64,000 nucleotides of DNA from Paramacrobiotus metropolitanus (lineage: Eukaryota > Tardigrada > Eutardigrada > Parachela > Macrobiotidae): contig NW_026570247.1 in NCBI RefSeq assembly GCF_019649055.1, positions 806,001-870,000 on the forward strand, written 5' to 3'. The notes below the pieces were generated by a model. It was not told where the DNA came from, made no database searches, and saw only the letters and a program-made list of their open reading frames with translations. The stretch's first letter is position 1. Every line of letters starts with the position of its first letter. A program made the position numbers and the translations under genes. Positions 25,801 through 35,079 of the stretch are shown one piece after another.

Positions 25801-27804
25801 TGACAAGGACGAATGAAACAAGAAATAAATCAAGAATAAAATTCACATTTTTTTCACATTAATAAGATCAATTAAAATTAATTAAAATCTCGGCAAACAC
25901 CATAAAAATTCATTAAAAAATCAGGAAGCTAGTTCCGTCAGTAATGAAAAAAAAAGACATATGAAAATAAATCTGCTCCCGCGCTTGAGAAATAACAAAG
26001 AAATATTACAGAATTTAAAAAAAAATAAAAAATGGAATACATAAAAATAAAATACACAAAATACATGTAAAAAATGTAGAAAAATGAAATAAATAAAAAT
26101 TAGCTGACCTCATCGTCGGTGAGGCACTGGGTGAGGTTTAATTCCTCGAAGCACATACGCTGGAAGATGGACTCGAGGGTGTCGACGGTGTGGAGATCGA
26201 TGTTTTCCCCGGACAGATCAAACACACCGACACGCTGCCGCCGTCCCGGATTGCGCTAATGGACACAACAAACACACGCTACACAGGCCACCCGCCGGAA
26301 AAACCGTCATTTAATCAAATTAAAAAGGCGACCACAAGTGCTGCACACGCACCTTGATGGATTCCAGCACTTTGGGCAGCGGCTGCACTTTATTGCTCAG
26401 ACACATGCGCGCATACGCCTCCAGCACATCCTGCATCGAGCTCTCATCCGCTACAACCATCCCACAATTATTGACATAATAAAATTAAAAATATTCAGAA
26501 AATAATAAGCCTTGTAAATAAAGAAAATATTAAGCCGTGGAAAATTAAGTGTATACAATGGGAAACGCTGTAAAAAAAAACCAAATTTACCAACAGAAAA
26601 TTGGTCACACTGAACAACAGCAGGTCTGATTGGCAGTGCGAAATAAACAATAAATCATAAATTAATACATAAATACATAATATGAGTAAAACGTCACAGG
26701 AATATAACGGCAAAATTAACAGCAAAATAAATAACAAACAGCAATATAGAGACCAAATTAAATAAGAAAATCAACAACAAAATAAAAAATGGCAGCAATA
26801 TAACGGTAAAATTAACGGAAAAATAAATATCCAGTTAAAAATCCATCGCAATAATATTATAGCTGCGCAAATTAACAGCAAAATAAATATCTGAATTAAA
26901 AGTCAACAGCAACGACTTCAAGTTGCGTAATCACGGTACAAGAAATCAGGATTATTATTAATTAAGAATATTCATGTAGGGCAGTGTAAGGATTTAATGG
27001 AAATTTCTTGGTAATATATTTTGGTTTTCGGCGGACAAAATAAACACGAAAATCACACGGTTATTAAGCAAGAAATCCCGCAATAAATGCGGCAAAACTA
27101 ACGGCATTAACGATTACTGTCATAAAAAGACGAATAAATAATGATGAAAACTAATTCCATTTCAATTATTCAGGTTTAACGTCAAATCAGCAATTGTAAA
27201 AATTAGTCAAGAAACCAAACTAAATTAAACAACGTTATCTGCTGAATAATTCGTACGCTTTAACCCACTGACCGTGTCGCCAGGGATCGGGTGCATCGAC
27301 GAACTTCGTGACGACATCATGCTCGTTCTCCCCGCAGAAACTGACGCGTTTCTTCCGCTTCTTCCGCCCCGACCCCTCCGCCATGCTGCCCTCCCCCACC
27401 ACCGTCTCCTCGCAACCCACGGGACTCTCCTCCACTGCCTCCAGGGGCGCGGGTCCGTCCACGGGGTCCTTCATCGCCACGGCCTCCTCGAAGACCTCCT
27501 CTTCCTTCTCCTCCTCCCCGCTCTCCACGGGCTTATCGGCCACCCCGTCCAGCACATCCTCCACGTACTCCTGGGCCTCCTCGGCGGCGGCGGTCAGGCG
27601 CTCGACGGTGGCGTCGCGTTGGAGGACGGCGCCCTCCTCGGCGGGGGAGGCGGGCGGGGAGGGGATGGGGTCGAGGGGCGGCTCGTCGTCGTCATCGGGG
27701 TGCGGGTCGGGGACGGCGGGGGGCTCGTCGTCAACGGCGGCGGGGGATGGGGGCGCCCCCTCGGTGGAGGGGGCGCGGGGTTTCCGTTTGGATTTCTTCA
27801 CCAT
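21210..27804 (-). CDS. PPP1R37: PPP1R37-like LRR phosphatase-1 regulator, ten exons
   Basis: Exons in coding order: 27804-27273, 26450-26353, 26255-26109, 25391-25272, 24825-24678, 24123-23978, 23870-23739, 23190-23049, 22590-22282, 21841-21210. Every phase matches, giving 801 residues. The acidic, Pro-rich N-terminus carries a PP1-docking RVxF motif (KKRVSF), then DPWRHADES. The central domain is a ribonuclease-inhibitor-like LRR fold with strands such as YYLDLRNNALQD, ELFLADNRLTPTDM, ALVLWNNYLTGNV, LETLNMGMNDLTDDA and FLRLDLRNNEQIRAGG. These follow the vertebrate PPP1R37 (LRRC68) order closely. The C-terminus has RRFSITSV and KGRFQISLV, possibly further phosphatase-type docking motifs. In vertebrates this family binds and inhibits protein phosphatase 1. 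ATG 27804 was chosen because it opens a Lys-rich N-terminus after a non-coding-looking stretch. An (AAT)n microsatellite lies in the intron at 22,811-22,842. Confidence 0.93.
22811..22842. repeat. (AAT)n microsatellite
   Basis: About ten uninterrupted AAT units in the intron between exons 8 and 9 of the PPP1R37 homolog. Confidence 0.95.
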
Positions 27805-28608
27805 GGTACATGCAGTTCCATCAATCCACCCAACAAATGCCCAAGACAGTACTGTCAATAACACAAGCAAGACTAAAGAATTATGAAAACATTAAAATAA
27901 CGGAGATGAGACGGTCAGTTTTTCATCAAGGAGAAGCTTTCAATCTGACATGAAAAAACCTGAAAAGCGAACATCGTATGAGAGCAGACATACAGTATTA
28001 TAGTGCAGGAGTATCGTTTATAAGTTTATTGCAATTTTTATCTCGAATTTGCGTGAGCTGCACGACCGGATCAAAACACGGAGGCGGTGAGCAGGCGACG
28101 GGCAGTCTGGCAATACTTTGTTCAGGGTGACTGTTGCCGAATTTCATGCAAATTTTAAATATTCGAAAATTTGTAAGTTTGTGTATTCTTTAGAAAAAAT
28201 TGTATCCATAGGCTTGAAAAATACATAATAATATATATTTTTTGACAGTATAAATGAAATTTTTTATTTCGATTGCAACGTAATGATAGGACTCTCTGCA
28301 TTTAACATGATTCTCTATGAGAAAATGGATTAAAGCCAACACCGGGTTTGCCATAGAGGAGTAATACGAGTAATACAGTACTCGTACTTACTCACCGTCA
28401 GTGTACTGTACTGTACAACAATAATTTTGTTTGTGTTTGTAGATGTTGTGTAACTCGCTTGTGTTGTAGCTTCTCACGATTTATGTAGAAAGTGTGAAAA
28501 ATTTTGTTGCTACTAACGCGAATAAAAAGCAGATGCAATAATTTTGTGTGCGGTGACAAGCTGCGCGGTACAAATATGACGCATGAAAAATTAATAATAA
28601 TTATGAAT
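27805..28608. other. PPP1R37 upstream region and element flank
   Basis: AT-rich non-coding DNA between the PPP1R37 start and the retrotransposon insertion site. It probably holds the PPP1R37 promoter. No other gene seen. Confidence 0.5.
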
Positions 28609-28612
28609 CGTA
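28609..28612. repeat. Target-site duplication, left copy (CGTA)
   Basis: CGTA directly precedes the TGTCAG start of the 5' LTR. The same four bases follow the 3' LTR at 49957-49960. A 4-bp duplication fits a Ty3/gypsy-type integrase. Confidence 0.9.
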
Positions 28613-29051
28613 TGTCAGAGGCCCACGACTGCGCCTGGTGCGTACGGCCCACCATGGACGTACTTGCACTCATGCTTGCCGTTATCGCCTCTCTCGCTGT
28701 ACGTACGTGTGCTGCTGCACTGCACTCATATCCGCTGAAGCGGATATGCGCGGCGCACACACTGAGCATACTTGCTCTCTCGTCCCTCTCTCGCAGTATG
28801 ACTCAGCGTTCATACGCTCGCGTTGGATTGAGTCCAGTCTGCGCATCATCACACAGCTGATGGCACACACCACGTGCTTGCCGCCAGTTACTTCTTTCAC
28901 GCCTTGACAGACGCTCAAGAACCCACTTAGCATCACTTGCTATTAGCCATCAGTGCTTTGTTCTTGCTTTCCCTGCTATTACGCAGCATTGTTCCCACTT
29001 TATTTGTACAATAAAGCATCACTCGTGATCTCCTCGTGCTTGTCTGTTACA
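28613..29051 (+). repeat. 5' LTR (439 bp)
   Basis: Starts TGTCAGAGGCCCACGACTGC and ends CTTGTCTGTTACA. Compared with the 3' LTR I find two differences, both transitions (in GATTGAGTCC and CCAGTTACTT). AATAAA at 29010-29015 can serve as the poly(A) signal. A perfect 10-bp hairpin with a GA loop lies at 28727-28748. The small ORFs within it occur identically in the other LTR and overlap on both strands, so I do not regard them as genes. Confidence 0.97.
28727..28748 (+). promoter_or_regulatory. LTR hairpin with GA loop
   Basis: CATATCCGCT (28727-28736), GA, AGCGGATATG (28739-28748): a perfect 10-bp stem. Repeated in the 3' LTR at the matching position. It shares its CT-GA-AG apex with two hairpins in the leader. 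Confidence 0.7.
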
Positions 29052-29069
29052 TGGTAGCAGCATCTTACG
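29052..29069 (+). promoter_or_regulatory. Primer-binding site
   Basis: TGGTAGCAGCATC begins immediately after the LTR. TGGTAGCAG is the complement of a tRNA 3' end ...CTGCTACCA, as in initiator Met tRNA; the bases after it diverge, so another tRNA such as a Leu type is possible. Confidence 0.8.
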
Positions 29070-29155
29070 GTTTTCGATCTTTCGGAATCTTTGAGGAGAC
29101 GGTGAAGGCTCAATTTACGGAGAACTCGTGAGGAACCTGAAAGTCACTGTCAGAT

Positions 29156-29173
29156 AGATTGCTGAAGCAATCT
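29156..29173 (+). promoter_or_regulatory. Leader hairpin 1
   Basis: AGATTGCTGAAGCAATCT: perfect 8-bp stem with GA loop, followed by CTGCCCTG. Confidence 0.6.
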
Positions 29174-29226
29174 CTGCCCTGACTTTGATCAGACTGATTG
29201 CATCGTCTTACAGCTGAGGAAAACGA

Positions 29227-29244
29227 GGATCACTGAAGTGATTC
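29227..29244 (+). promoter_or_regulatory. Leader hairpin 2
   Basis: GGATCACTGAAGTGATTC: 8-bp stem (one G-T pair) with GA loop, followed by TTGCCCAG. It has the same apex and similar 3' flank as hairpin 1 but a different stem sequence. Confidence 0.6.
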
Positions 29245-29986
29245 TTGCCCAGCTGGTGAGCACAGTTTCTTGGTCTCTTCCACATTGAAGAGCATCCCAA
29301 CAGCACGGACTTTTCCCTTCCCAACTGACGGATCAGACTCGAACGAGAGTCTGCAGCGCGATAGGATTAATCCAATTATACGGGGACCTTCGCTTTGAAC
29401 AGCGACCCGCAACTTTACTAGCGGATTTCAGCACGGAAACGACGGATTTCCGACCTCGGACGGAGGAAATCGAGCGGAACCGACACCGACACCGACACTG
29501 GTAAAGTCACGGTTGTAGGTCGATTTCAGCCGAAACTAGGTCGGCTTTTCACTTTTTAGCGGTAGAAAACTATTTCTAACCGTAGATTTAAACTTTTGAA
29601 CGGTTAAAAAGTAATTTCTGACGGAGAAACCGACTCGGAATTCTGCTTTTGGTCGAGAACCGACCTGCTAGGTCAACGAACCTGTCTAGACAGATAGACA
29701 AAGGCTAACCGGCAACAGGTCGGAAATTTTCTCAGTTTTGATTTCTAACGGTGTTTCGACCACCAGAAAATTTTCTTAACTAATAAAACTAATTTCTAAC
29801 GGTTAAAAACTTAAAAATCCGACTAGATAAACTTTCTAGCCGACCAAAAATAATTTGTTTTTCTCGCGGGGAATAGCGCGAAAATTCTCGAACTTCCTTG
29901 TGACGTCATAACGACCGCTTATCAGTACTTTAGAGACAGCCAATCAGCGTGCAGGGGAAAGTTCCCATAGCTTAACATAGGCGTGA

Positions 29987-30562
29987 TTCATCGTTTTTTG
30001 TAAACACGTGCAAGAGATGCTCGACCAAGGAGTCATCGAACCGTCATCGGCAGCATGGAGCTTCCCCGTCGTCTTAGCCAGGAAACGGAACGGAGACGGC
30101 ACGGTAGGAACACGCTTCTGCATCAACTATATCAAGTTGAATGCCGTCACAAAGAAGAACGACTACCCACTACCGAACCCGGACGAGCTACTGGACCGAT
30201 GTGCCGGAATGGAATACTACGGCAAGGTAGACTGTCAGTCCGGCTTTTGGCAAATTCCCATGGATGAACAGTCCAAAGACTACACGACCTTCGTAACACC
30301 CGAAGGCATGTGGCGATTTAACCGTATGCCGTTTGGAGTCTGCAACGGACCCGCAACTTTCCAAAGGCATATGGATAAGATCACAGCATCAGCCCGGAAG
30401 AAGGGTGTGTTCGCCTACATTGACGACATCATCTTCTTCGGTAAAACTTTCGAAGACTTCCTCGAGGCTTTCCGAGCGACTCTCTTGAATGCCTCCGCGA
30501 TGCTGGATTTACGGTCAAACCCTCCAAATGTGAGATCGGAACGGACAGACTGCTGTTCCTAG
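29987..30562 (+). CDS. pol: Reverse transcriptase, N-terminally truncated, frameshifted
   Basis: The frame opens at 29987; the first ATG is at 30017. It enters the RT fold partway, at the MLDQGVIEPSSAAWSFPVVL segment. It then shows RFCINYIKLNAVT, YGKVDCQSGFWQIPM, MPFGVCNGPATFQRHM and the catalytic YIDDI. The fingers segment that normally precedes this point and any protease are missing upstream, and the sequence before about 30,003 has a different character. Downstream homology leaves this frame near 30,490 and resumes one frame over in the 30,607 ORF, so a one-base indel splits the RT. Acts in reverse transcription of the element RNA. This copy is unlikely to make a working enzyme without recoding. 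Confidence 0.9.
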   Translation, partial: FIVFCKHVQEMLDQGVIEPSSAAWSFPVVLARKRNGDGTVGTRFCINYIKLNAVTKKNDYPLPNPDELLDRCAGMEYYGKVDCQSGFWQIPMDEQSKDYTTFVTPEGMWRFNRMPFGVCNGPATFQRHMDKITASARKKGVFAYIDDIIFFGKTFEDFLEAFRATLLNASAMLDLRSNPPNVRSERTDCCS

Positions 30563-31560
30563 GACACGTCCTTAGCAAGAACGGAGTCCAGACCGACGAT
30601 GAGAAAGTGGCCTGTATTGCAGAACAAAGCTGCCCGAGAACCGAACGGCAACTCAGGTCGTTCCTCGGATTGGCCAACTACTACCGGAAATTCATCCGAG
30701 GATACGCTCAGAAGACATCGAAAATGTACGAGCTCCTACGGAAGGACAAAAACATCAAGCTCGATTGGACGGAAGCCCACACGGCTGAGTTCAACGACAT
30801 CAAGAAGGCGCTAACAGAAGCACCGGTACTGGCGAAGTTCGACCCGACTAAGAAGACCGTCATCGAATGTGACGCAAGCGGAGCCGGACTTGGCGCGGTG
30901 ATCTCACAAGATGATCATCCAATCGCCTACGCCAGCCGAGTCCTACGCCGACCGGAACTCAACTACGGAGTCACCGAATGGGAATGTTTGGCCGTGGTAT
31001 GGGCGGTGCAGAAATTCAAGCACTTCATCGACCACGGACTATTCACCGTACGAACGGATCACCGAGCATTGCAGAATCTGCTCCGATGCGAGTCGAACCG
31101 ACCTGGCATCAACCCTCGACTAACGAGATGGGCACTGGCTTTACAAGGACGGGACATAACCATCGAGTATAAGCCGGGAGTTTTCTGCGACAATGCGGAC
31201 GCCCTGTCGAGATGGCCACTCGAACGTAGTGACGACAAAGATCCACACGAAGAGTTGGACCAAGTCCTCAACTTCGAGGACTTTAAGGACAAAATCAAGG
31301 TCTGTACAATACGGACTCTTAGACGTCTGAAGGCAAATGCTTCAAAGAAAAGGAAGAAGGATCTAAAGGAACCACCGAAAATCCCTCTTCCACCGGTTCT
31401 CCCCGGATGCAATGTCATAACCGACTGGCATGACTTGAGTACCACAGAGGTCCGAGTCATAAACATCCCAGCACCGGAGACACCGGAACAACACGACGAG
31501 TTGGAAGTCGAAGACCACCTCAACAACGGAACGGAGGATGACCGACGTAAAATCATTTGA
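30490..31560 (+). CDS. pol: RT thumb/connection and RNase H
   Basis: Continuation of the polymerase in another frame; the annotated open part is from 30607. It carries RSFLGLANYYRKFIRGYA (RT thumb), then the tether and an RNase H domain with the expected Asp/Glu/Asp positions: ECDASGAGLGAVI, YGVTEWECLAVVWAV and RTDHRALQNLL. YKPGVFCDNADALSRWP marks its end. About 100 further residues form a basic, Pro-rich linker rather than a clear integrase HHCC start. It ends at a TGA overlapping the integrase ORF, one frame away, by 23 bases. Confidence 0.88.
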   Translation, partial: CLRDAGFTVKPSKCEIGTDRLLFLGHVLSKNGVQTDDEKVACIAEQSCPRTERQLRSFLGLANYYRKFIRGYAQKTSKMYELLRKDKNIKLDWTEAHTAEFNDIKKALTEAPVLAKFDPTKKTVIECDASGAGLGAVISQDDHPIAYASRVLRRPELNYGVTEWECLAVVWAVQKFKHFIDHGLFTVRTDHRALQNLLRCESNRPGINPRLTRWALALQGRDITIEYKPGVFCDNADALSRWPLERSDDKDPHEELDQVLNFEDFKDKIKVCTIRTLRRLKANASKKRKKDLKEPPKIPLPPVLPGCNVITDWHDLSTTEVRVINIPAPETPEQHDELEVEDHLNNGTEDDRRKII

Positions 31561-33253
31561 GAAATGCCGACAGTGCATCATGGCGAATAAACAACGATGT
31601 CCACCACCGGGTAAACTCCAAAAGACGGAAGTCGGTGAAGCTTGGTATCGCATCTATGCGGACTTCAAAGGTCCTCTTCCTCGGACGGAGACGAAGGGAT
31701 ACCAGTACATCGCAGTGGTAACCGACCAGCTGACGAAGTTCACCGTAGCCCGGGCAACAAAGACGAACACCGCGAGGGAATTCGAACGGTTTTTCGTCAA
31801 GGATGTCCTTTTGAAGTACGGAATGCCGACCTTCATCCACTCAGACAGAGGGACTCACTTTACAGCGAAAACGTTCGTTAAGGTCGCACGGATTTTCGGC
31901 ATCCAACACACACTTGGAACTGCCCACCATCCGGAAGGACAAGGACAAGTCGAACGGCAAATGCAAACGATATGGGACGGAATAAGGAAGTTCTGCGATG
32001 TAAAAGACGGACACCGATGGCACAGAGCCTTGGATTACGTCGTCTGCGGAATGAACTGAGCCGTCCATGCCGCGACTAAATTTTCACCGTTTTATATGAT
32101 GTATGGTCGAGAAATGACCATGCCACAGGACATTGTGGCCGGAACGAATACACCGGAAACCTTCACGGATAAGGAACACTACATCCGACGGATAAAAGAA
32201 CGACTTCAACGCTCGCACGAGATTGCTCGCATCAACATTGATGAAGCATTCGAACGGAATGCCGAGCACTATAACAAGAAGAAGTCGAATCCGACCTTCA
32301 AACCGCGGGACAAGGTAACGGTGGAATTTCCGACCAAGGACCCAACTCGGAAGGAACGCTACGATGGAGTTTGGACGGTCATCAACTATGTGGGCCCAAA
32401 TAACTTACTCCTTCGATGCGAAGACGGACGTGAAGATACGGTAGCCGTCGACCGAATAAAACATTGCCGAGTCGAGACAAGTCGACCAGCAACTCGGTCA
32501 ACTGGCCCGGTAGCCGACCCGACAGAAAGGGAAGCTACTCGGAAGCCGGAGAAGAAATCAAGAGAAACCGTCGAAAAACCTTCGGATCCGAACAACGAAA
32601 CGGATAAAACCGAACCGACGGCGAAGAAGAAACGAGGTCGACCTCGGAAGAAACCACCGACCGACTTCGAGACACCTGCACTGAAGGAACTTCAGAAGCA
32701 AGATGTGATAGCTGCTGAACCAGCACCGACCTCGGAAGAAGTCGCTGGGGACAAAGCTCAGCCGACCACCGAGCAACCGAAGAAGTCGGATGATAAGTCG
32801 GAAACGCCGGTCCAGCCAGCCAACCAATCAACGGAAGAACCGAAGCCAGCGACAAAGCCAGCTCGGAAGAAGAGGACGGTAAAGCAAACCGACTCGTCGG
32901 CACCGACCACAGAGGTCGTCGTAGCCGACTCGGCAGCCCAACCGACCAAGCCAAAGCGCAAGTATACTAAACGGAAGGTCGACTTACCGGACACATCGGC
33001 GCCGACTACCGAAGTCGTAGCAGCCAACCAGGCAGTCGAACCGACTAAGCCGAAACGGAAGTATGGGACAGCTAAGAAACCAAAGCTGACAGCACAACAG
33101 ATGCTGGAGGAAACTGAAGTCGCTGAAGACGAAGCCCATAAGGAAATCCTCGAACGAATATCCGAAGGACGGGCGGACTCGGAGAAACCAGTCAAAATAA
33201 CAAAACAGAAGACACCCAAAACAGCAGTCACAACAGCACGGACTCAGTCATAG
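31538..33253 (+). CDS. pol: Integrase with GPY/F module and AT-hook tail
   Basis: ATG 31538. A CxxC pair (KCRQC) remains from the zinc domain, but its His pair is not seen. The DDE core follows: YADFKGPLP, then HSDRGTHFTAKTF, then HHPEGQGQVERQ with the catalytic Glu. A single in-frame TGA at 32057-32059 lies just before the conserved AVHAATKFSPFYMMYGRE segment; sense reading resumes at once. A GPY/F-type module (RYDGVWTVINYVGPNNLLL) ends the integrase proper. The remaining 250 residues are Lys/Pro/Thr-rich, with a canonical AT-hook (KKRGRPRKKP) and two repeats of an APTTEVV...PTKPKRKY unit. These could tether the integration complex to DNA or chromatin. Ends at TAG 33251-33253. Confidence 0.9.
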
Positions 33254-33400
33254 GGCCATAGGTGTAAAACTTAGAATAAGTTTTAGGTAGCTTAACAGTA
33301 GCTAGGTATAGATGGACCTTTGGTGTCGAAATGGAATCTCTTCAGTTGACCGGAACACCTTCAGTTGAATACACGGGAGTTGGTAGAATTCTAACGCGCC

Positions 33401-33420
33401 GTATTTCCTTTCCTTAACAG
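33401..33420 (+). promoter_or_regulatory. Splice acceptor 1 (structural ORF)
   Basis: A pyrimidine tract GTATTTCCTTTCCTTAACAG ends nine bases before ATG 33430. A CTAAC branch-like word lies just upstream (about 33,391). Start context is CAACAATG. This is what an acceptor for a spliced subgenomic RNA should look like. Confidence 0.6.
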
Positions 33421-33429
33421 CAAGCAACA

Positions 33430-33585
33430 ATGTCAGGTCGTCACCGACACGACCCACCTTCCAGCGGATCGAACAGCGACGCAACGGCGGCGGATCGAAC
33501 CGATCCCCGTCTTACCCGACTCATCGCTCGACATCGCGATCGGATAATTCGCGGTCGGCCACACAGACGCCTTTACCGCAGGTAG
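33430..33585 (+). CDS. Structural polyprotein: N-terminal leader ORF
   Basis: 51 residues from the ATG that follows splice acceptor 1. Strongly basic (many Arg and His: MSGRHRHDPPSSGSNSD at the start, RDRIIRGRPHRRLYRR at the end), as expected for an RNA-binding N-terminus. It stops at TAG 33583-33585. Sense-like sequence continues in the next frame, so a small indel or recoding is likely. Confidence 0.45.
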   Translation: MSGRHRHDPPSSGSNSDATAADRTDPRLTRLIARHRDRIIRGRPHRRLYRR

Positions 33586-33614
33586 ATAATCCTAGCGCTA
33601 ACTTAACAGCTAAT

Positions 33615-33995
33615 GTGTTAGCAGGTCTTACGGTCGGGCCCCAACGAGGAGCCATACCGCCACAGATTTTGCCACCGAACACAGCAGTCGATAACACAGG
33701 CTGTCTGTGGAACCTCGGAACTGGAACGAGTCAGACGACTCCGGTAACGGCAGCAGACCTACATGGTCAAATGCCACCGTATCAGTGGTCGGTACCGACT
33801 ACAATAGTCGGACCAACCAGCTCGGCATCAACAACGATGACCGGAGCAGCTTACCCGACACAGACAATGGTGATAAGGAATGGCGAACACGCCTGCAACT
33901 TTTTAAATGGTGCCCACAATGGCGCCAGGAATGGCCACCACGGCTGGTCCGATCTATACGACGCCTACAATGGCGCCGACCAGCTTCCCATATAG
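33615..33995 (+). CDS. Structural polyprotein: Pro/Thr-rich segment
   Basis: 126-residue open frame rich in Pro, Thr and Gly with no fold recognised. It overlaps by about 90 bases the next ORF, which is one frame on and of the same composition. It is probably part of one disordered region split by a frameshift. Contains an ACAAT-loop hairpin at 33795-33811. Confidence 0.4.
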   Translation: MLAGLTVGPQRGAIPPQILPPNTAVDNTGCLWNLGTGTSQTTPVTAADLHGQMPPYQWSVPTTIVGPTSSASTTMTGAAYPTQTMVIRNGEHACNFLNGAHNGARNGHHGWSDLYDAYNGADQLPI

Positions 33996-35079
33996 CCCAC
34001 CGGCGATGCGGTTTGCATCAATCCAGCCAACGTCTGGAATGCCACCCCCACAAATCCCAACAATTAGCATGGTCAATCCGGATGGCACAGTTTCGCCACC
34101 AAGGCCGATATTGCTTACGCCACCGACTTCGCCGACCCATCTCAGACCACCCGGACAACAGAGTTCCTGGATGGATCCGAATGCGACAACCCACTTACTG
34201 AATCGGCTTAACCAGCACAGAAGCCAGGTCGGAGGACAGAGCCAACAAGTGCCTGTCTCGACGGCGACCACACAGGTCGTTACGTCGATGCCTCCACCTT
34301 ACGTGGTTGTCCAGGAAATCAATACGAATGGGAGAACGGACGAAGAACTGCGCCAACAAGCAAAACTGGCTCGTGCTCACATAGACACGATTACCCAGGC
34401 GTTGACGCAGACTTCTCAGACGAATCCGGCCCATGCCTCGTATAGAGCGAACCTGTTGGCCGAATTGACGTACCAAGAGAATCGTCTGAACGACACCAAC
34501 AGGACGCTCTATGAGAGGGAACAACAATCCCTCCGACTCTGCCAGCAGGCGGCAGCCCGACACGTCGCTCAACGACTGGGAGATCCTGACCCCGGACCGC
34601 CGCAGATAACCACACAGGTTGTCGCACCGACGACCCAGCCGACTCCGTCGACTTCGGCAGGCCAACAAGTGCCTGGCCGAACACCGTCGTTGGAGATCGG
34701 AAAACTCCGTGCCGAGAAGGAGGAGGCCATGAACGAGGCAGTAAAACTCAGAATGAGTTATTCAAAAATTCCCCACACAGCGGAGAACTACACTGCCGAG
34801 GTGGGAAGGATACGCCGAGAGGAACAACAACGTACCGATCAGGCAGCCCACTTAGAAAGAAGGATAAGAGCTCAGGAACAAAACTTGCGCTCATCCGGAA
34901 TCTCGGCACCGACCACGCAGGCGGTGATCGATGAAGAAATCCGACTAGCTCGGCTGGATGCTTTACGGCAAAAGCGCAACGAATACCTCCACGAGATCGA
35001 TGTGGTGAAGCAACGCCTGCCCACTCTCGATCCGACTGAGGAATATCATTCCGAACCGTCAAGGGCAATCTCGACTTGA
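33907..35079 (+). CDS. Structural polyprotein: coiled-coil modules B1-B3
   Basis: 390 residues. The first 130 are disordered and Pro-rich. Then come three copies of a roughly 65-residue helical hairpin, starting near 34,340, 34,690 and 34,933. Their shared plan is two charged coiled-coil helices joined by a short turn with Pro, Thr or Asp and an aromatic (for example TNPAHASYRANLLAEL; IPHTAENYTAEVGRI). Linkers carry the repeated TTQVV/TTQAV motif. The third copy runs off the frame: the ORF ends in TGATG at 35077-35081, where the next ORF starts. No database family comes to mind. I infer a scaffold or capsid-layer role. Confidence 0.6.
   Translation: MVPTMAPGMATTAGPIYTTPTMAPTSFPYSPPAMRFASIQPTSGMPPPQIPTISMVNPDGTVSPPRPILLTPPTSPTHLRPPGQQSSWMDPNATTHLLNRLNQHRSQVGGQSQQVPVSTATTQVVTSMPPPYVVVQEINTNGRTDEELRQQAKLARAHIDTITQALTQTSQTNPAHASYRANLLAELTYQENRLNDTNRTLYEREQQSLRLCQQAAARHVAQRLGDPDPGPPQITTQVVAPTTQPTPSTSAGQQVPGRTPSLEIGKLRAEKEEAMNEAVKLRMSYSKIPHTAENYTAEVGRIRREEQQRTDQAAHLERRIRAQEQNLRSSGISAPTTQAVIDEEIRLARLDALRQKRNEYLHEIDVVKQRLPTLDPTEEYHSEPSRAIST

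Larger units (their letters stand above)
29052..29986 (+). other. Untranslated leader of the element
   Basis: No long frame on the plus strand. It contains the PBS, two hairpins with CTGAAG apexes (29156-29173 and 29227-29244) and a candidate splice donor CTG|GTGAGC at 29256. Further on, 29,480-29,830 has an ACCGAC triplication and about four degenerate copies of an AATTTCTAACGGTTAAAAA-like word. The last 120 bases before the polymerase frame (about 29,884-30,003) lack this vocabulary and may mark a deletion or insertion junction. Confidence 0.6.

Noticed and set aside
27274-27886. Long plus-strand ORFs over PPP1R37 exon 1
   Set aside because: Mirror frames of a GC-rich acidic coding exon on the minus strand.
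28638-28907. ORFs inside the LTRs
   Set aside because: They occur in both LTRs, overlap on both strands and have no domain; LTR composition explains them.
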